A DNA stretch of 64,000 bases, from positions 162,441 through 226,440 of the forward strand of contig DYEA01000016.1 of the NCBI GenBank assembly GCA_020725885.1. Reading direction: 5' to 3'. A model generated the notes under the pieces. The model was not told the origin of the DNA. It made no database searches and saw only the letters and a program-made list of their open reading frames with translations. Numbering within the stretch: the first letter of the stretch is position 1; each line of letters starts with the position of its first letter. A program made the position numbers and the translations under genes. This stretch comes from Slackia sp. GTDB lineage: Bacteria > Actinomycetota > Coriobacteriia > Anaerosomatales > Anaerosomataceae. Positions 8,011 to 17,583 of this stretch are shown piece by piece.

Positions 8011-10326
8011 GTGCGAAGCCGTCGCGTGCTTGCCGCCGTTGCAGCCGCCGTGCTTGCGTTCCCGACCACGGCGGCTGCCGTTTCGCGTGACTTCTTCGAG
8101 TTCTCGGCGAGCGGGCAGGCGGTGTACGAAGACTTCGTCATACGGCCCCAGATGCTGGTCGACGCAACAAGCGGAAGGATCGTCGTCGCCTACCAGGGAA
8201 GGTCGTTCGACCCGTATGCCGCCGTCTACGACCCGGCCTCGGGGGCGTGGCAAGGTCCGTGGCGCATCGCCGACAACCCGCTCGTAGGCGACGAGCACGG
8301 GGGTCCGGCGATGGTCGAAGACGCGCAAGGCTTCTACCACGTGTTCTTCGGGTCCCACAACTCCGCGATCCTCCACGCGAGAAGCATGCGGCCTCACGAC
8401 GCCAGCCGCTGGAGCGTCCTCGGCCCCGTCGTGCTCGGAAGCGCCGAGCCGTCGGAGACGCCCGTCGAAGCGCGAGGCACCTACTCGCAAGCCTCGGTCG
8501 ACTCCAGCGGCACGGTGCGGCTGCTGTTCCGCGCCAACGGCGGGCTGTTCAGCGACTGGGTGCTCGCCGAGAGCAGGGACGGGTGTGCGACGTGGTCGGC
8601 GCCCGAGCAGGTCTTGGACGGGGTGGCCAACGCATACGGGTGGTATGCGTCTTCGTGGACGGAGCCCGACGGCGACCTGCACGTGGCGGCGACGTTGCTG
8701 GACTACGACGCGTGGCGCGCGCAGCCGTTCGCACGGCAGAACCTCTACTACCTGTGGAAGGATGCGAGCACGGGGTCGTGGACGAACGCGTCGGGCGACG
8801 CGATCGCCTCTCCGCGGAACCTCGCAACGCTCGAGTCTCAGTGCGTCGCCTACCGGTCTGACGGGCGTTACGTCAACCAGCCGGTGATCCGCACGGATGC
8901 GGGCGGGTCGCCAGCGATCGTGTTCGTGTCCGCAGATGCGCGCGACCTTGCGTCCTGCCGGTGGGAGTCGGTGCGGTGGCTCCCAGACGAGGAGGCCTTC
9001 AGCGATCCCGTCCCGATCACGCCGACCGACAACCTGTTCGACGCCGGCACGCTGCGTGCGCTCCCGGACGGGGCGCTCGAAGCGTATCTGACTGTCGGTG
9101 GCGAACGAGACGAGATGACGCCCGCGTGGGACGAGGCGTTCGCGGCGCGCGGGGGCGACGTCGTCCGGTACGAGTCTCGCGACGGCGGCCTCTCATGGGC
9201 TGCTCAGGAGGTCGTGCGGGCAGCCGCAGGTCCGTGGGAGCGCTACAACAACCCGCAGTGCGTCCAGCTTGCCGACGGGCGTGCTGCGGTGCTGTTCTGC
9301 GAAGGCAACAACGACTACACGGCAAGCGTCTCGAAGGTCTTCTTGTGGCTGGACGGCGCCGCGGCTCAGCGGGACATGACGCCGCGCGGATCGCGCGTGG
9401 CCGGCTCGGACCGTTATGAGACAGCAGTCGCTCTCTCGCGTACTGCGTTCCCGTCCCATGCGACCACGGTCGTCGTGGCGACCGGGGAGGGCTTCGCCGA
9501 CGCCTTGTGCGCCGCGCCGCTCGCGGTGTCGCTCAGAGCGCCGCTCCTGCTCGTGCGCAGGAACCGGCTGGACGCCGCGGTGGCCGACGAGATCCGAAGG
9601 CTGGGGGCGCGCGAGGCAGTCGTAGTGGGCGGGGAAGGTGCGGTCTCAGAGGCCGTCGTACGGGCGGTTGGTGCGGCGTTGACGAGGCAGCGACGGGTGG
9701 TGCGGGTGGCAGGCGCTGACCGGTACGGCACGTCGGTCGCCGTCGCGCGGCTTCTGGCCCTGGTTCGTGGGACGCCGCGCGGCATGCTCCTCGCCACGGG
9801 CGAGAACTTCCCGGACGCTCTTGCGGGCGGCGTGTTGTCGGCTCGCAAGAACATGCCCGTGTTGCTCACGCGTCCGGGCGAGATCCCGGCCGAGGTCGAA
9901 GCCTTCATCGCAGAGGCGGCGCCAGCGGAGATCGCGGCTCTCGGCGACGCAACGGTGGTGAGCGACGAGGTCGTATCACGTGCGGCAGCCGCAGCGCCTG
10001 CCGCTTCGATCCTGCGGCTCGGCGGGCCCACCCGCTACGACACGGCCGCGGCAGTCGTCCGCGAGTCGCTGGCGCGCGGAGTCTCGCTCGAGCGGTTCGT
10101 CGTGTGCACCGGCGAGGCATTTCCCGACGCGCTTGCGGCGACGGTGCTGGCCGCGCGCCGGAACAGCGCCGTCCTGTTCGTGCGCCGGTTCGAGGTGCCC
10201 GCTCCGACGAGAGCCGTCATCGAGGACGAGCGGCAGGAGGTGATCGGGTGGGACGTCGTCGGCGGCACCGGGGCCGTGAGCACCGGCGTCTCAGGGACCC
10301 TCTCGAAGCTCGTGCTCGCGCAGTGA
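8011..10326 (+). CDS. Secreted sialidase-like/BNR beta-propeller protein with three CWB2 cell-wall-binding repeats
   Basis: About 771 residues from GTG 8011 (GGAAGGTGG upstream). An N-terminal signal peptide (hydrophobic LAAVAAAVLAFPTTAAA) exports it. Residues about 30-450 look like a repeated beta-propeller of exo-sialidase/BNR type, with SRDGCATWSAPEQV and SRDGGLSWAAQE resembling Asp-box repeats (S-x-D-x-G-x-T-W). Three CWB2 domains of about 95 residues follow (starting near 460, 565 and 668), with GSDRYETAV, GADRYGTSV and GPTRYDTAA and the matching GEGFADAL, GENFPDAL and GEAFPDAL. CWB2 triplets bind wall polymers non-covalently, so the propeller would be displayed at the surface. Whether it hydrolyses glycans is unproven; no catalytic residues are assigned here. 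Confidence 0.85.
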   Translation: MRSRRVLAAVAAAVLAFPTTAAAVSRDFFEFSASGQAVYEDFVIRPQMLVDATSGRIVVAYQGRSFDPYAAVYDPASGAWQGPWRIADNPLVGDEHGGPAMVEDAQGFYHVFFGSHNSAILHARSMRPHDASRWSVLGPVVLGSAEPSETPVEARGTYSQASVDSSGTVRLLFRANGGLFSDWVLAESRDGCATWSAPEQVLDGVANAYGWYASSWTEPDGDLHVAATLLDYDAWRAQPFARQNLYYLWKDASTGSWTNASGDAIASPRNLATLESQCVAYRSDGRYVNQPVIRTDAGGSPAIVFVSADARDLASCRWESVRWLPDEEAFSDPVPITPTDNLFDAGTLRALPDGALEAYLTVGGERDEMTPAWDEAFAARGGDVVRYESRDGGLSWAAQEVVRAAAGPWERYNNPQCVQLADGRAAVLFCEGNNDYTASVSKVFLWLDGAAAQRDMTPRGSRVAGSDRYETAVALSRTAFPSHATTVVVATGEGFADALCAAPLAVSLRAPLLLVRRNRLDAAVADEIRRLGAREAVVVGGEGAVSEAVVRAVGAALTRQRRVVRVAGADRYGTSVAVARLLALVRGTPRGMLLATGENFPDALAGGVLSARKNMPVLLTRPGEIPAEVEAFIAEAAPAEIAALGDATVVSDEVVSRAAAAAPAASILRLGGPTRYDTAAAVVRESLARGVSLERFVVCTGEAFPDALAATVLAARRNSAVLFVRRFEVPAPTRAVIEDERQEVIGWDVVGGTGAVSTGVSGTLSKLVLAQ

Positions 10327-10396
10327 CGGGGCGCCGCCCGTCCGTCAGAAGCTGCCCTCCGCTCGCCGCCGGGCCCCTCATCGTGTCGGTGGCGGG

Positions 10397-10405
10397 TGGT
10401 AGCAT
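10397..10405 (+). promoter_or_regulatory. Extended -10 promoter for yerC-dnaE
   Basis: TGG-TAGCAT (10397-10405), 44 bp before the ATG at 10450. No clear -35. Confidence 0.5.
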
Positions 10406-10449
10406 ACACCCGTCATCTTGTGGTCTCGTCTGCCTTCGAGGAGCTTGCG

Positions 10450-10764
10450 ATGTCTTCCGAATCGATCCGCACCCCCGAGGTCGAGTCGCTGCTCGAGGCG
10501 TTCGCCGGGCTGGATGATCCTGACGGCGTGTTCGCGTTCCTGCTCGACGTGTGCACGATCCGGGAGATCCAAGACATGGCCCAGCGCCTCGCGGTGGCGC
10601 GGATGCTGGCAGGCGGCATCCACTACCCTGAGATCCAGCGCGCCACCGGCGCCTCGCCCACCACGATCAGCCGCGTGAGCCGCTGCGTGCACTACGGTGC
10701 GGGCGGATACCGCAGGGTCATCGAACGGCTCGGGACTATCGAAAGGACGGTCGAGCACGAGTGA
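10450..10764 (+). CDS. YerC/YecD-family TrpR-related DNA-binding protein
   Basis: 104 residues from ATG 10450, with GAGGAGC in front. The TrpR-like fold is recognised by the stretch FLLDVCTIREIQDMAQRL followed by the helix-turn-helix region GGIHYPEIQRATGASPTTIS. Members are small dimeric regulators of unknown effector; TrpR itself binds tryptophan, but YerC proteins are not known to. The gene overlaps dnaE by 4 bp (GTGA), so it is co-translated with the replicative polymerase. Whether it regulates dnaE or amino-acid genes nearby is unknown. Confidence 0.85.
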   Translation: MSSESIRTPEVESLLEAFAGLDDPDGVFAFLLDVCTIREIQDMAQRLAVARMLAGGIHYPEIQRATGASPTTISRVSRCVHYGAGGYRRVIERLGTIERTVEHE

Positions 10765-13700
10765 CCGGTCAGTTCGTCCACCTCCACACGCACTCCGAGT
10801 ACTCCGTCCTCGACGGCCATGCGAAGATCTCTCGCCTGCTCGATAGGGCGGCGGAGCTCGGGCAGACCGCGCTCGCCTTGACGGACCACGGCGTCATGTT
10901 CGGCGCGGTCGAGTTCTACAAGCAGGCCGTGCGAGGGGACGAGAAGATCGGCCGGCCGCCGATCAAGCCGATCATCGGGTGCGAGGTCTACTTCACGCCG
11001 CACACGCGCACGAAGCGCGACGGCAAGCCGGAGCTGTACCACCTGCTGCTGCTCGCGGAGAACAACGTTGGATACAAGAATCTGATGGCTTTGGTCTCCC
11101 AGTCATGGACGACTGGGTTCTACTACAAGCCGCAGGTCGACCTCGAGCTGCTTGAGGCATTCAGCGACGGGCTCATCGCGACCTCGGCGTGTATGAGCGG
11201 CATCGTGCCGAAGAGTCTGGAGCGCGGAGATCTGGAAGCGGCTCGCGCGTGGGCCGAGCGGTACGCCCGGATCTTCGGCGAGGGGCGCTTCTTCCTGGAG
11301 GTGCAGGAGCAGGGCATCACGGCAGACAACGGCGTGACGCAACGCGACATCAACCAGGCGCTGGCCGACCTCGGTCGGGAAGTCGGCTTGCCGCTGGTCG
11401 CGACGAACGACATCCACTACGTCAAGGCCGATGAGGCGAAGGTGCAGGACATCCTCGTCTGCATCCAGACCGGCCGCACGCTCGACGAGGAAGACAGGCT
11501 CCGCTTCTCTTCGGACCAGTTCTACATGAAGTCGGCGCAGGAGATGGCCGAGGCGCTTCCGGAGCACGCCGACGCGCTCGCAATGACAGCCGAGATCGCG
11601 GAGCGCTGCAACGTGGGCCTTGAGTTCGGCAAGATCATCCTGCCCGTGTTCGACGTGCCGGGCGGCAAGAGCGAGGACGAGCACCTGCGCGAGGAGTGCA
11701 TGAAGGGCCTGGTGCGCCGCTACGGGGAGCCGGTGCCGGCCGAGGCGCTCGAGCGGCTCGAGAACGAGCTTGCCGTCATAACCTCGAAAGGGCTTTCGGC
11801 GTACTTCCTCATCGTGGCGGACTTCGTGCAGTGGGCGAAGCGCAACGGCATCGGCGTCGGACCTGGGCGCGGCAGCGCGGCCGGCTCGATCATCTCATAT
11901 GCGCTCGGGATCACGAACCTCGATCCCATCGAGCACGGGCTGATCTTCGAGCGCTTCTTGAACCCCGAGCGCACGGAGATGCCCGACATCGACATCGACT
12001 TCGACGACGAGCGCCGCGGCGAGGTCATCGACTACGTGCGCAAGAAGTACGGGGAGCACCGCGTCGCGCAGGTGGTCACCTACAGCACCATGAAGGCGCG
12101 GCAGGCCATCCGCGATGCCGCGCGAGTGCTCGGCTACCCGTACGCGATCGGCGACCGCATCGCCAAGATGGTGCCCGAAGGGCCTGACGCCACCATCGCC
12201 GAAGCGCTGGAGGCGAACCCTGACCTGCGCGAGGAGTACGACGCGGGCGGCGACGTAAAGGCCATCGTCGACGCGGCGCGCGCGCTGGAGGGCAACGTCC
12301 GCGGCGAGGGCGTGCACGCGGCTGCGGTCGTCATCTGCCGCGACCCCCTGCACGAGCACGCGCCCGTGAAGCTCGACACCAAGGGCGGCTCGGTCATCAC
12401 GCAGTACGAAGGCACGGTCATCGCCGAACTCGGTTTGCTCAAGATGGACTTCCTCGGCCTGCGCACGCTCACGGTCATCGCCAAGGCGGTGCAAGCCATC
12501 GAGGAGAACCACGGCGTCACGATCGACATCGACTCGATCCCGCTCGACGACCCGGACACCTTCGCGATGCTCAAGCGAGGCGACGTGGACGGCGTCTTCC
12601 AGCTCGGCGAGTCTTCGGGCATGCGGCAGTTGGTCAAGGACCTGCAACCGGAGTCGTTCGCGGAGATCGTCGCGTGCCTTGCGCTGTACCGGCCTGGGCC
12701 GCTCCAATCCGGCATGGTGCGGGACTTCGTGAACCGGAAGCACGGCCGCGCGCCGGTCGAGTACTACGACGAGCGCATCAAGCACATCCTGGAGGAGACC
12801 TACGGCACGATGGTCTACCAGGAGCAGGTCATGCGCCTGTCGATGGATATGGCCGGCTTCAGCGCCGCGAAGGCCGACAAGCTCCGCAAGGCCATGGGCA
12901 AGAAGATTCCCGAGGAGATGGCCAAGTGGCGCTCTGACTTCGTCGAGGGCGCGGTCGCGAACGGTTACGACCGCAAGCTCGCCGAGCGCGTGTATGACGA
13001 CATCGAGAAGTTCGCGGGCTACGGCTTCAACAAGAGCCACTCAGCGGCGTACGGCTTGCTCGCGTACCAGACCGCGTACCTCAAGGCGCACTACCCGCTC
13101 GAGTTCATGGCCGCGCAGCTCACGAGCTACAACGGCAAGACCGAGCAGATCGTCCGCTACATCGCCGCGTGCAACGCCGCCGGCATCAAGGTGCTGCCGC
13201 CTGACGTCAACTCCTCGGGCAAGGACTTCACGGCCACGGGCGGCGCGATCCGGTTCGGCCTGGCCGGCATCAGGGGCGTCGGCGGTCCCGTCGTCGAGGC
13301 GATCGTGGCGGCGCGCAAGGAGGGCGGGCCGTTCACCTCGCTCCACGACTTCCTCGCGCGCGTGGACGCGAAGAGCCTCAACAAGAAGACGGTCGAGGCG
13401 CTCATCAAGGCCGGGGCGTTCGACTCCACCGGGTACACGCGCAAGCAGCTCATGGAGCTCATGGACCACGCGATGGACCTGGCTGCCAAGCGGCAGCGGG
13501 ACAAAGAAAGCGGCCAGGTCTCGATGTTCGACCTGTTCGGGGAAGAGGAGCACGGGCTGGGGGAGCAAGCGCCGCCCCCCGACGGCGTCGAGTGGGACAA
13601 GCAGACCAAGCTCGCGTTCGAGAAGGAGATGCTCGGCATCTACGTGTCCGACCATCCGCTGTCGGACAAGCGCGAGCTGATCGAGGCCGCCCGGACGCAC

Positions 13701-14237
13701 TCCCTCGGAGACGCCGAAGCGTTGAGGGACGGCGTGACGGGCTGGTTCGCCGGCGTGGTCCGCGACGTGCAGCGCATCGCCACAAAAGCGGGCAAGCTGA
13801 TGTGCTCCTTCGTGCTCGAGGACCTGGAAGGGTCGTGCGAGGCGCTCTTGTTCTCCCAGGCCTACGAGCGCTTCCGTGACGTGGTCGCTGAAGACGCGAT
13901 CGTGCGCGTGCGCGCGAAGGTGGAGGACTCCGACCGCGGCCGTCGGCTGCTCGTCCAGGAAGTCCACGGGCTTGCCGACGACGGCACGTTCGCGCGGCCG
14001 CCGAAGACGCTGCACGTGCGGGCACCGGTTGCCGTGCTCGGCAACGGCGGATACGAGCAGTTCCGTGAGATCCTCGCGCACTATCCTGGACGCGACTGCG
14101 TGGTCGTCGAGCTGCAGTACCCCGACCGCATCAAGCGGATGCGTCTTGGGGACGAGTGCCGCGTGGACGCGTCGTCTGCAGGGCTGCATGCGGAGCTGAA
14201 GGCGCTTCTCGGGCCGGGTACCGTCTGGGAAGAGTAG
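10761..14237 (+). CDS. dnaE: DNA polymerase III alpha subunit
   Basis: 1158 residues, the replicative DNA polymerase of the DnaE1 type. The N-terminal PHP domain starts with FVHLHTHSEYSVLDG and keeps the TDHG motif. The palm aspartates are in MPDIDIDFDDERRGEVI, and the fingers are in GPGRGSAAGSIISYALGI. The helix-hairpin-helix and OB-fold regions follow (GWFAGVVRDV, SFVLEDLEGSCEALLF). The GTG start overlaps the yerC stop. Full length with no insertion. The PHP metal-ligand histidines look retained, so intrinsic proofreading is possible but not shown. Confidence 0.97.
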   Translation: MTGQFVHLHTHSEYSVLDGHAKISRLLDRAAELGQTALALTDHGVMFGAVEFYKQAVRGDEKIGRPPIKPIIGCEVYFTPHTRTKRDGKPELYHLLLLAENNVGYKNLMALVSQSWTTGFYYKPQVDLELLEAFSDGLIATSACMSGIVPKSLERGDLEAARAWAERYARIFGEGRFFLEVQEQGITADNGVTQRDINQALADLGREVGLPLVATNDIHYVKADEAKVQDILVCIQTGRTLDEEDRLRFSSDQFYMKSAQEMAEALPEHADALAMTAEIAERCNVGLEFGKIILPVFDVPGGKSEDEHLREECMKGLVRRYGEPVPAEALERLENELAVITSKGLSAYFLIVADFVQWAKRNGIGVGPGRGSAAGSIISYALGITNLDPIEHGLIFERFLNPERTEMPDIDIDFDDERRGEVIDYVRKKYGEHRVAQVVTYSTMKARQAIRDAARVLGYPYAIGDRIAKMVPEGPDATIAEALEANPDLREEYDAGGDVKAIVDAARALEGNVRGEGVHAAAVVICRDPLHEHAPVKLDTKGGSVITQYEGTVIAELGLLKMDFLGLRTLTVIAKAVQAIEENHGVTIDIDSIPLDDPDTFAMLKRGDVDGVFQLGESSGMRQLVKDLQPESFAEIVACLALYRPGPLQSGMVRDFVNRKHGRAPVEYYDERIKHILEETYGTMVYQEQVMRLSMDMAGFSAAKADKLRKAMGKKIPEEMAKWRSDFVEGAVANGYDRKLAERVYDDIEKFAGYGFNKSHSAAYGLLAYQTAYLKAHYPLEFMAAQLTSYNGKTEQIVRYIAACNAAGIKVLPPDVNSSGKDFTATGGAIRFGLAGIRGVGGPVVEAIVAARKEGGPFTSLHDFLARVDAKSLNKKTVEALIKAGAFDSTGYTRKQLMELMDHAMDLAAKRQRDKESGQVSMFDLFGEEEHGLGEQAPPPDGVEWDKQTKLAFEKEMLGIYVSDHPLSDKRELIEAARTHSLGDAEALRDGVTGWFAGVVRDVQRIATKAGKLMCSFVLEDLEGSCEALLFSQAYERFRDVVAEDAIVRVRAKVEDSDRGRRLLVQEVHGLADDGTFARPPKTLHVRAPVAVLGNGGYEQFREILAHYPGRDCVVVELQYPDRIKRMRLGDECRVDASSAGLHAELKALLGPGTVWEE

Positions 14238-14241
14238 GGTG

Positions 14242-14269
14242 TTGCTCTAGCACTCTATTGTGCTATAGT
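14242..14269 (+). promoter_or_regulatory. Promoter of the his operon
   Basis: TTGCTC (14242-14247), a 16-bp spacer, then TGC-TATAGT (-10 at 14264-14269). It is one of the better sigma-70-type promoters in the window and gives the his operon a short leader of about 45 nt with no obvious T-box or leader peptide. Confidence 0.7.
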
Positions 14270-14320
14270 GCCACAGCAGCGACACCGGTGCCCCCTATGG
14301 ACCGAGAGGAAGGAACGGCC

Positions 14321-15571
14321 GTGCGGCCAACGACACCGCGAGGATTCCGGGACGTGCTTTTGAGCGAGGCCGCTGAGCGCGAAGCGGTCGTGGAGCGCGT
14401 CGTGGCGGTCTTCGATGCTTGGGGCTACTCGCCCGTCGAGACGCCGGTCGTGGAGGCGTACGAAGCGCTCGGAGCGGTCGATGGGCAAGCCGGCGAGGCC
14501 GCCCCGTTCCGGCTGCTCGACTCCGACGGCCAGCTCTTGGCTTTGCGGCCCGACATGACGCTCCCGATCGCGCGCGTGGCAGCGACTCGCCTCGCTGACG
14601 ACCCTGGGCCGCTTCGCGTGCGGTACGTGGCCCCGGTCTTCCGGGAGCACGCCTCGCTTCGCGGGCAGGCGCGCCAATTCACGCAGGCGGGCATCGAGCT
14701 CATAGGCGGAAGCGGTCCTGAGATCGACGCGGAGGTCGTCGCGGTGGCCGCGGAGGCGCTGCGCGCCGCGGGGCTCGAGCGGTTCACCGTCGCACTCGGC
14801 AGCGTGGAGGTGCTCGGCGAGCTGGTCGACGCCGCTGGGATGCCGGAAGGGTGGCGCACCGCGGTGCTCCAGGCCGCCCACGTGCGGAACGTCCCAGAAG
14901 TCGAGCGGTTGGCGCGCGAGCCTGGCGTTCCTGCGGAAGTGGCGACGGCGCTCGCCACAGTGCTCCGCACCCGCGGGGGGCTCGAAGCGATCGAGTCGTG
15001 CGCCGAGGCGCTCGCCAGGTGCGGGAAGCCGCGGGCCGTCGACGGGCTCCGGGACACGTTCGAGATACTTGCGCGCCTGGGATACGGCGGTGAAGTCGTC
15101 GTCGACTTCGGCACGGTGCGTTCCTTCGGGTACTACACGGGCATCGTCATGCAGGTCTACGCCCCGGGCCTGGGCCTGCCTGTCGGCGGCGGCGGACGGT
15201 ACGACCGGCTCCTTGCGGCGTACGAGCGCCCCGCCCCGGCGGCAGGCTTCGCTCTCGGCCTCGAACGGCTGATGATCGCGCTGGCCGAGGCGGGTGCGAC
15301 ACCGCACGGACGCGGTCTCGATGCGCTGGTGGGAGGACGCGACGCGGCGAGCTGCTTCAGAGGCGCTGCCGCGCTGCGCGCCGCCGGTTGGCGGGTCCGG
15401 CTCGAGTGCGGCTCGACGGGGATCGGGCTCGTCAAGGCAGCCGAGCGTGCCGGAGCCTTCGAAGCCGTCGAGGCCGACGGAGACGCGCTGTACCGCCTCG
15501 ACCGCGCAGGCGGACGCACGGGGCCCCTGCCAACGCCGGTCCCGCCGCCCGCGGGAAGGAGGGAGCCGTGA
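14321..15571 (+). CDS. hisZ: ATP phosphoribosyltransferase regulatory subunit
   Basis: 416 residues from GTG 14321, preceded by GAGGAAGGA. HisZ is a catalytically inactive HisRS paralogue that binds short HisG and gives it activity and histidine feedback. The class II synthetase-like core shows TPRGFRDVL at the N-terminus, RPDMTLPIARV (motif 2 region), VFREHASLRGQARQFTQAG, and the C-terminal YYTGIVMQVYAPG and GGGGRYDRLL. An in-frame ATG at 14297 is possible, but family N-termini begin near TPRGFRD. Overlap with hisG is 4 bp. It is not a true HisRS because the paired short HisG follows immediately. Confidence 0.93.
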   Translation: MRPTTPRGFRDVLLSEAAEREAVVERVVAVFDAWGYSPVETPVVEAYEALGAVDGQAGEAAPFRLLDSDGQLLALRPDMTLPIARVAATRLADDPGPLRVRYVAPVFREHASLRGQARQFTQAGIELIGGSGPEIDAEVVAVAAEALRAAGLERFTVALGSVEVLGELVDAAGMPEGWRTAVLQAAHVRNVPEVERLAREPGVPAEVATALATVLRTRGGLEAIESCAEALARCGKPRAVDGLRDTFEILARLGYGGEVVVDFGTVRSFGYYTGIVMQVYAPGLGLPVGGGGRYDRLLAAYERPAPAAGFALGLERLMIALAEAGATPHGRGLDALVGGRDAASCFRGAAALRAAGWRVRLECGSTGIGLVKAAERAGAFEAVEADGDALYRLDRAGGRTGPLPTPVPPPAGRREP

Positions 15572-16245
15572 TCGTGCGCACAGCAGCATCGGACGGTCCG
15601 TTGCGCGTCGCTGTCCCCAAAGGTGCGTTGTTCGACGACACGGTCGACGCACTCGATCGCGCCGGCTTCGACGTGTCTGGGCTCCGCAATCCCGGGCGGT
15701 CGCTCGTCGTGCGTTCCTCGGATGCCGTCTTCGTCATCGCCAAGCCGACCGACGTGCCCGTGTACGTGGCGTACGGCGCCGTCGACGCGGCCATCGCGGG
15801 CAAGGACGTGCTCGAAGAGGCCGCTCTCGAAGTGGTCGAGCTCGTCGACCTGGGTTTCGGCGCGTGCCGGTTCGTGGTGGCCGAGCCGTCCGAGGCGTCC
15901 AGGAGCGCAGCCGACCTGTACCGCCACCTCGGCCAGATCCGCGTAGCGACGAAGTACCCGCGCATCACGGAGCGGCACTTCGCCGAACGGGGGCTGCAGG
16001 TGGAGATCATCAAGCTCGCGGGCAACATCGAGATCGCGCCGCTCATCGGGATCGCAGACTGGATCGTCGACATCACGGCGACGGGCACGACGCTCCGCGA
16101 GAACGGCCTGCGTGTGGTAGAAGAGGTGATGGGATCCACCGCGCGATTCGTGGCGAACCCGGCGAGCCTTGCCACGAAGACGCAGCCGGTGACGGAGATG
16201 GCCGAGCGGCTGGAGGCAGCCGTCAGAGCCAAGGAAGGGGCGTGA
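15568..16245 (+). CDS. hisG: ATP phosphoribosyltransferase, short form
   Basis: 225 residues, lacking the C-terminal regulatory domain of long HisG, which fits dependence on the adjacent HisZ. It catalyses the first step of histidine synthesis, joining ATP and PRPP. Family signatures are VAVPKGALFDDT, the periplasmic-binding-like middle, and the PRPP loop DITATGTTLRENGL. GTG 15568 with GGAAGGAGGG in front overlaps the hisZ stop. Confidence 0.96.
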   Translation: MIVRTAASDGPLRVAVPKGALFDDTVDALDRAGFDVSGLRNPGRSLVVRSSDAVFVIAKPTDVPVYVAYGAVDAAIAGKDVLEEAALEVVELVDLGFGACRFVVAEPSEASRSAADLYRHLGQIRVATKYPRITERHFAERGLQVEIIKLAGNIEIAPLIGIADWIVDITATGTTLRENGLRVVEEVMGSTARFVANPASLATKTQPVTEMAERLEAAVRAKEGA

Positions 16246-16248
16246 GCG

Positions 16249-17583
16249 GTGCTTCGTCGCATCGTCATCGAGCGGGGACGGCGCGTATCGGCCGCAGACC
16301 TTCGGCCGGCGGGCACGGGGATCGACGCCGAGGTCCTCGGCGTCGCGCAACGCATCATCGACGAGGTGCGCGCGCGTGGCGACGCGGCGCTCCGCGAGCT
16401 CACGCAGCAGCTCGACCATGCTGCGGTCGAGGACTTGAGGGTCTCGGAAGCGGAGATCGAGGCCGCCGTAGCCTCGGTCGACGAGCGGCTCCGCAGGGCG
16501 CTGTCCGAAGCCGCGTGGGCCATCGAAGACTTCCATCGCCGCCAGGTGCAGCAGTCGTGGTTCACGACCGGCGAGAACGGCGTCGTCCTCGGGCAGATGG
16601 TTACGCCGCTTCGCCGCGTCGGCATCTACGTGCCCGGCGGACGGGCCCGCTATCCCTCCAGCGTGCTGATGAATGCCATCCCCGCGATCGTCGCGGGGGT
16701 CGAGGAGATCGCGATGGTCGTGCCGCCTGCGCCTGACGGTACCGTGGATCCGCACACGCTTGCCGCGGCTGCAGAAGCGGGTGTGATGGAGATCTACAAG
16801 GTCGGCGGGGCCCAGGCGATCGCTGCGCTCGCATACGGGACCGAGACGATTCCGCGCGTCGACAAGATCACCGGCCCCGGCAACGCGTACGTCACGGCCG
16901 CCAAGAAGCTCGTCATGGGAGAGGTCGGCATCGACATGCTCGCCGGCCCGAGCGAGGTCCTGATCGTGGCCGACGAGACGGCCGAGCCGCTGCTCGTCGC
17001 GATCGACCTGATGGCTCAGGCGGAGCACGACCCGAGGGCGGCCACGTTCCTCGTGACGACCGACCCGGAGCTGCCTGATGCGGTCGAGGAGGCGATCCGC
17101 GGCTTGCTCGAGGACTCGCCGCGCGCCGACGTCATCACCCGGGCCTTGGAGGACAACGGGGTCGCGGTCGTCTGCCCCGACATCGACGTGGCGCTCGAGG
17201 TCGCCAACGAGGTCGCGCCCGAGCACCTTGAACTGCAGGTGGATTCGCCGTTCGAGCTGCTCGGGCGTGTACGGAACGCGGGCGCGGTGTTTTTGGGCCC
17301 GTGGACGCCCGAGAGCGTCGGCGACTACGTGGCAGGACCCAACCACGTGCTGCCGACCGGAGGGACGGCGCGCTTCTCAAGCCCGCTTTCCGTCGACGAC
17401 TTCGTCAAGAAGACCTCGGTCATCTCTTACACGCTCGAGGGGCTGTACGCGGACGGAGCGGCGGTGATGGAGATAGCGTCCGCCGAAGGGCTCGCTGCGC
17501 ACGCGGGCGCGGTCGGGCTGCGGCTGGCGCTCGCGGAGCACTTCTTCGAAGACGAGGGCGGCGACGAAGGCGGGGGATCGTGA
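16249..17583 (+). CDS. hisD: Histidinol dehydrogenase
   Basis: 444 residues. It catalyses the last two steps, histidinol to histidine, with two NAD+ and a zinc ion. Signatures: [64 protein letters not shown] and AEHDPRA. The GTG start follows AAGGAAGGGG, and the stop overlaps the hisC ATG by one base. Complete and typical. Confidence 0.97.
   Translation: MLRRIVIERGRRVSAADLRPAGTGIDAEVLGVAQRIIDEVRARGDAALRELTQQLDHAAVEDLRVSEAEIEAAVASVDERLRRALSEAAWAIEDFHRRQVQQSWFTTGENGVVLGQMVTPLRRVGIYVPGGRARYPSSVLMNAIPAIVAGVEEIAMVVPPAPDGTVDPHTLAAAAEAGVMEIYKVGGAQAIAALAYGTETIPRVDKITGPGNAYVTAAKKLVMGEVGIDMLAGPSEVLIVADETAEPLLVAIDLMAQAEHDPRAATFLVTTDPELPDAVEEAIRGLLEDSPRADVITRALEDNGVAVVCPDIDVALEVANEVAPEHLELQVDSPFELLGRVRNAGAVFLGPWTPESVGDYVAGPNHVLPTGGTARFSSPLSVDDFVKKTSVISYTLEGLYADGAAVMEIASAEGLAAHAGAVGLRLALAEHFFEDEGGDEGGGS

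Noticed and set aside
14321..15571. Annotating the gene as histidyl-tRNA synthetase
   Set aside because: It directly precedes short-form hisG in the his operon and lacks the usual HisRS anticodon-binding tail sequence, which fits HisZ.
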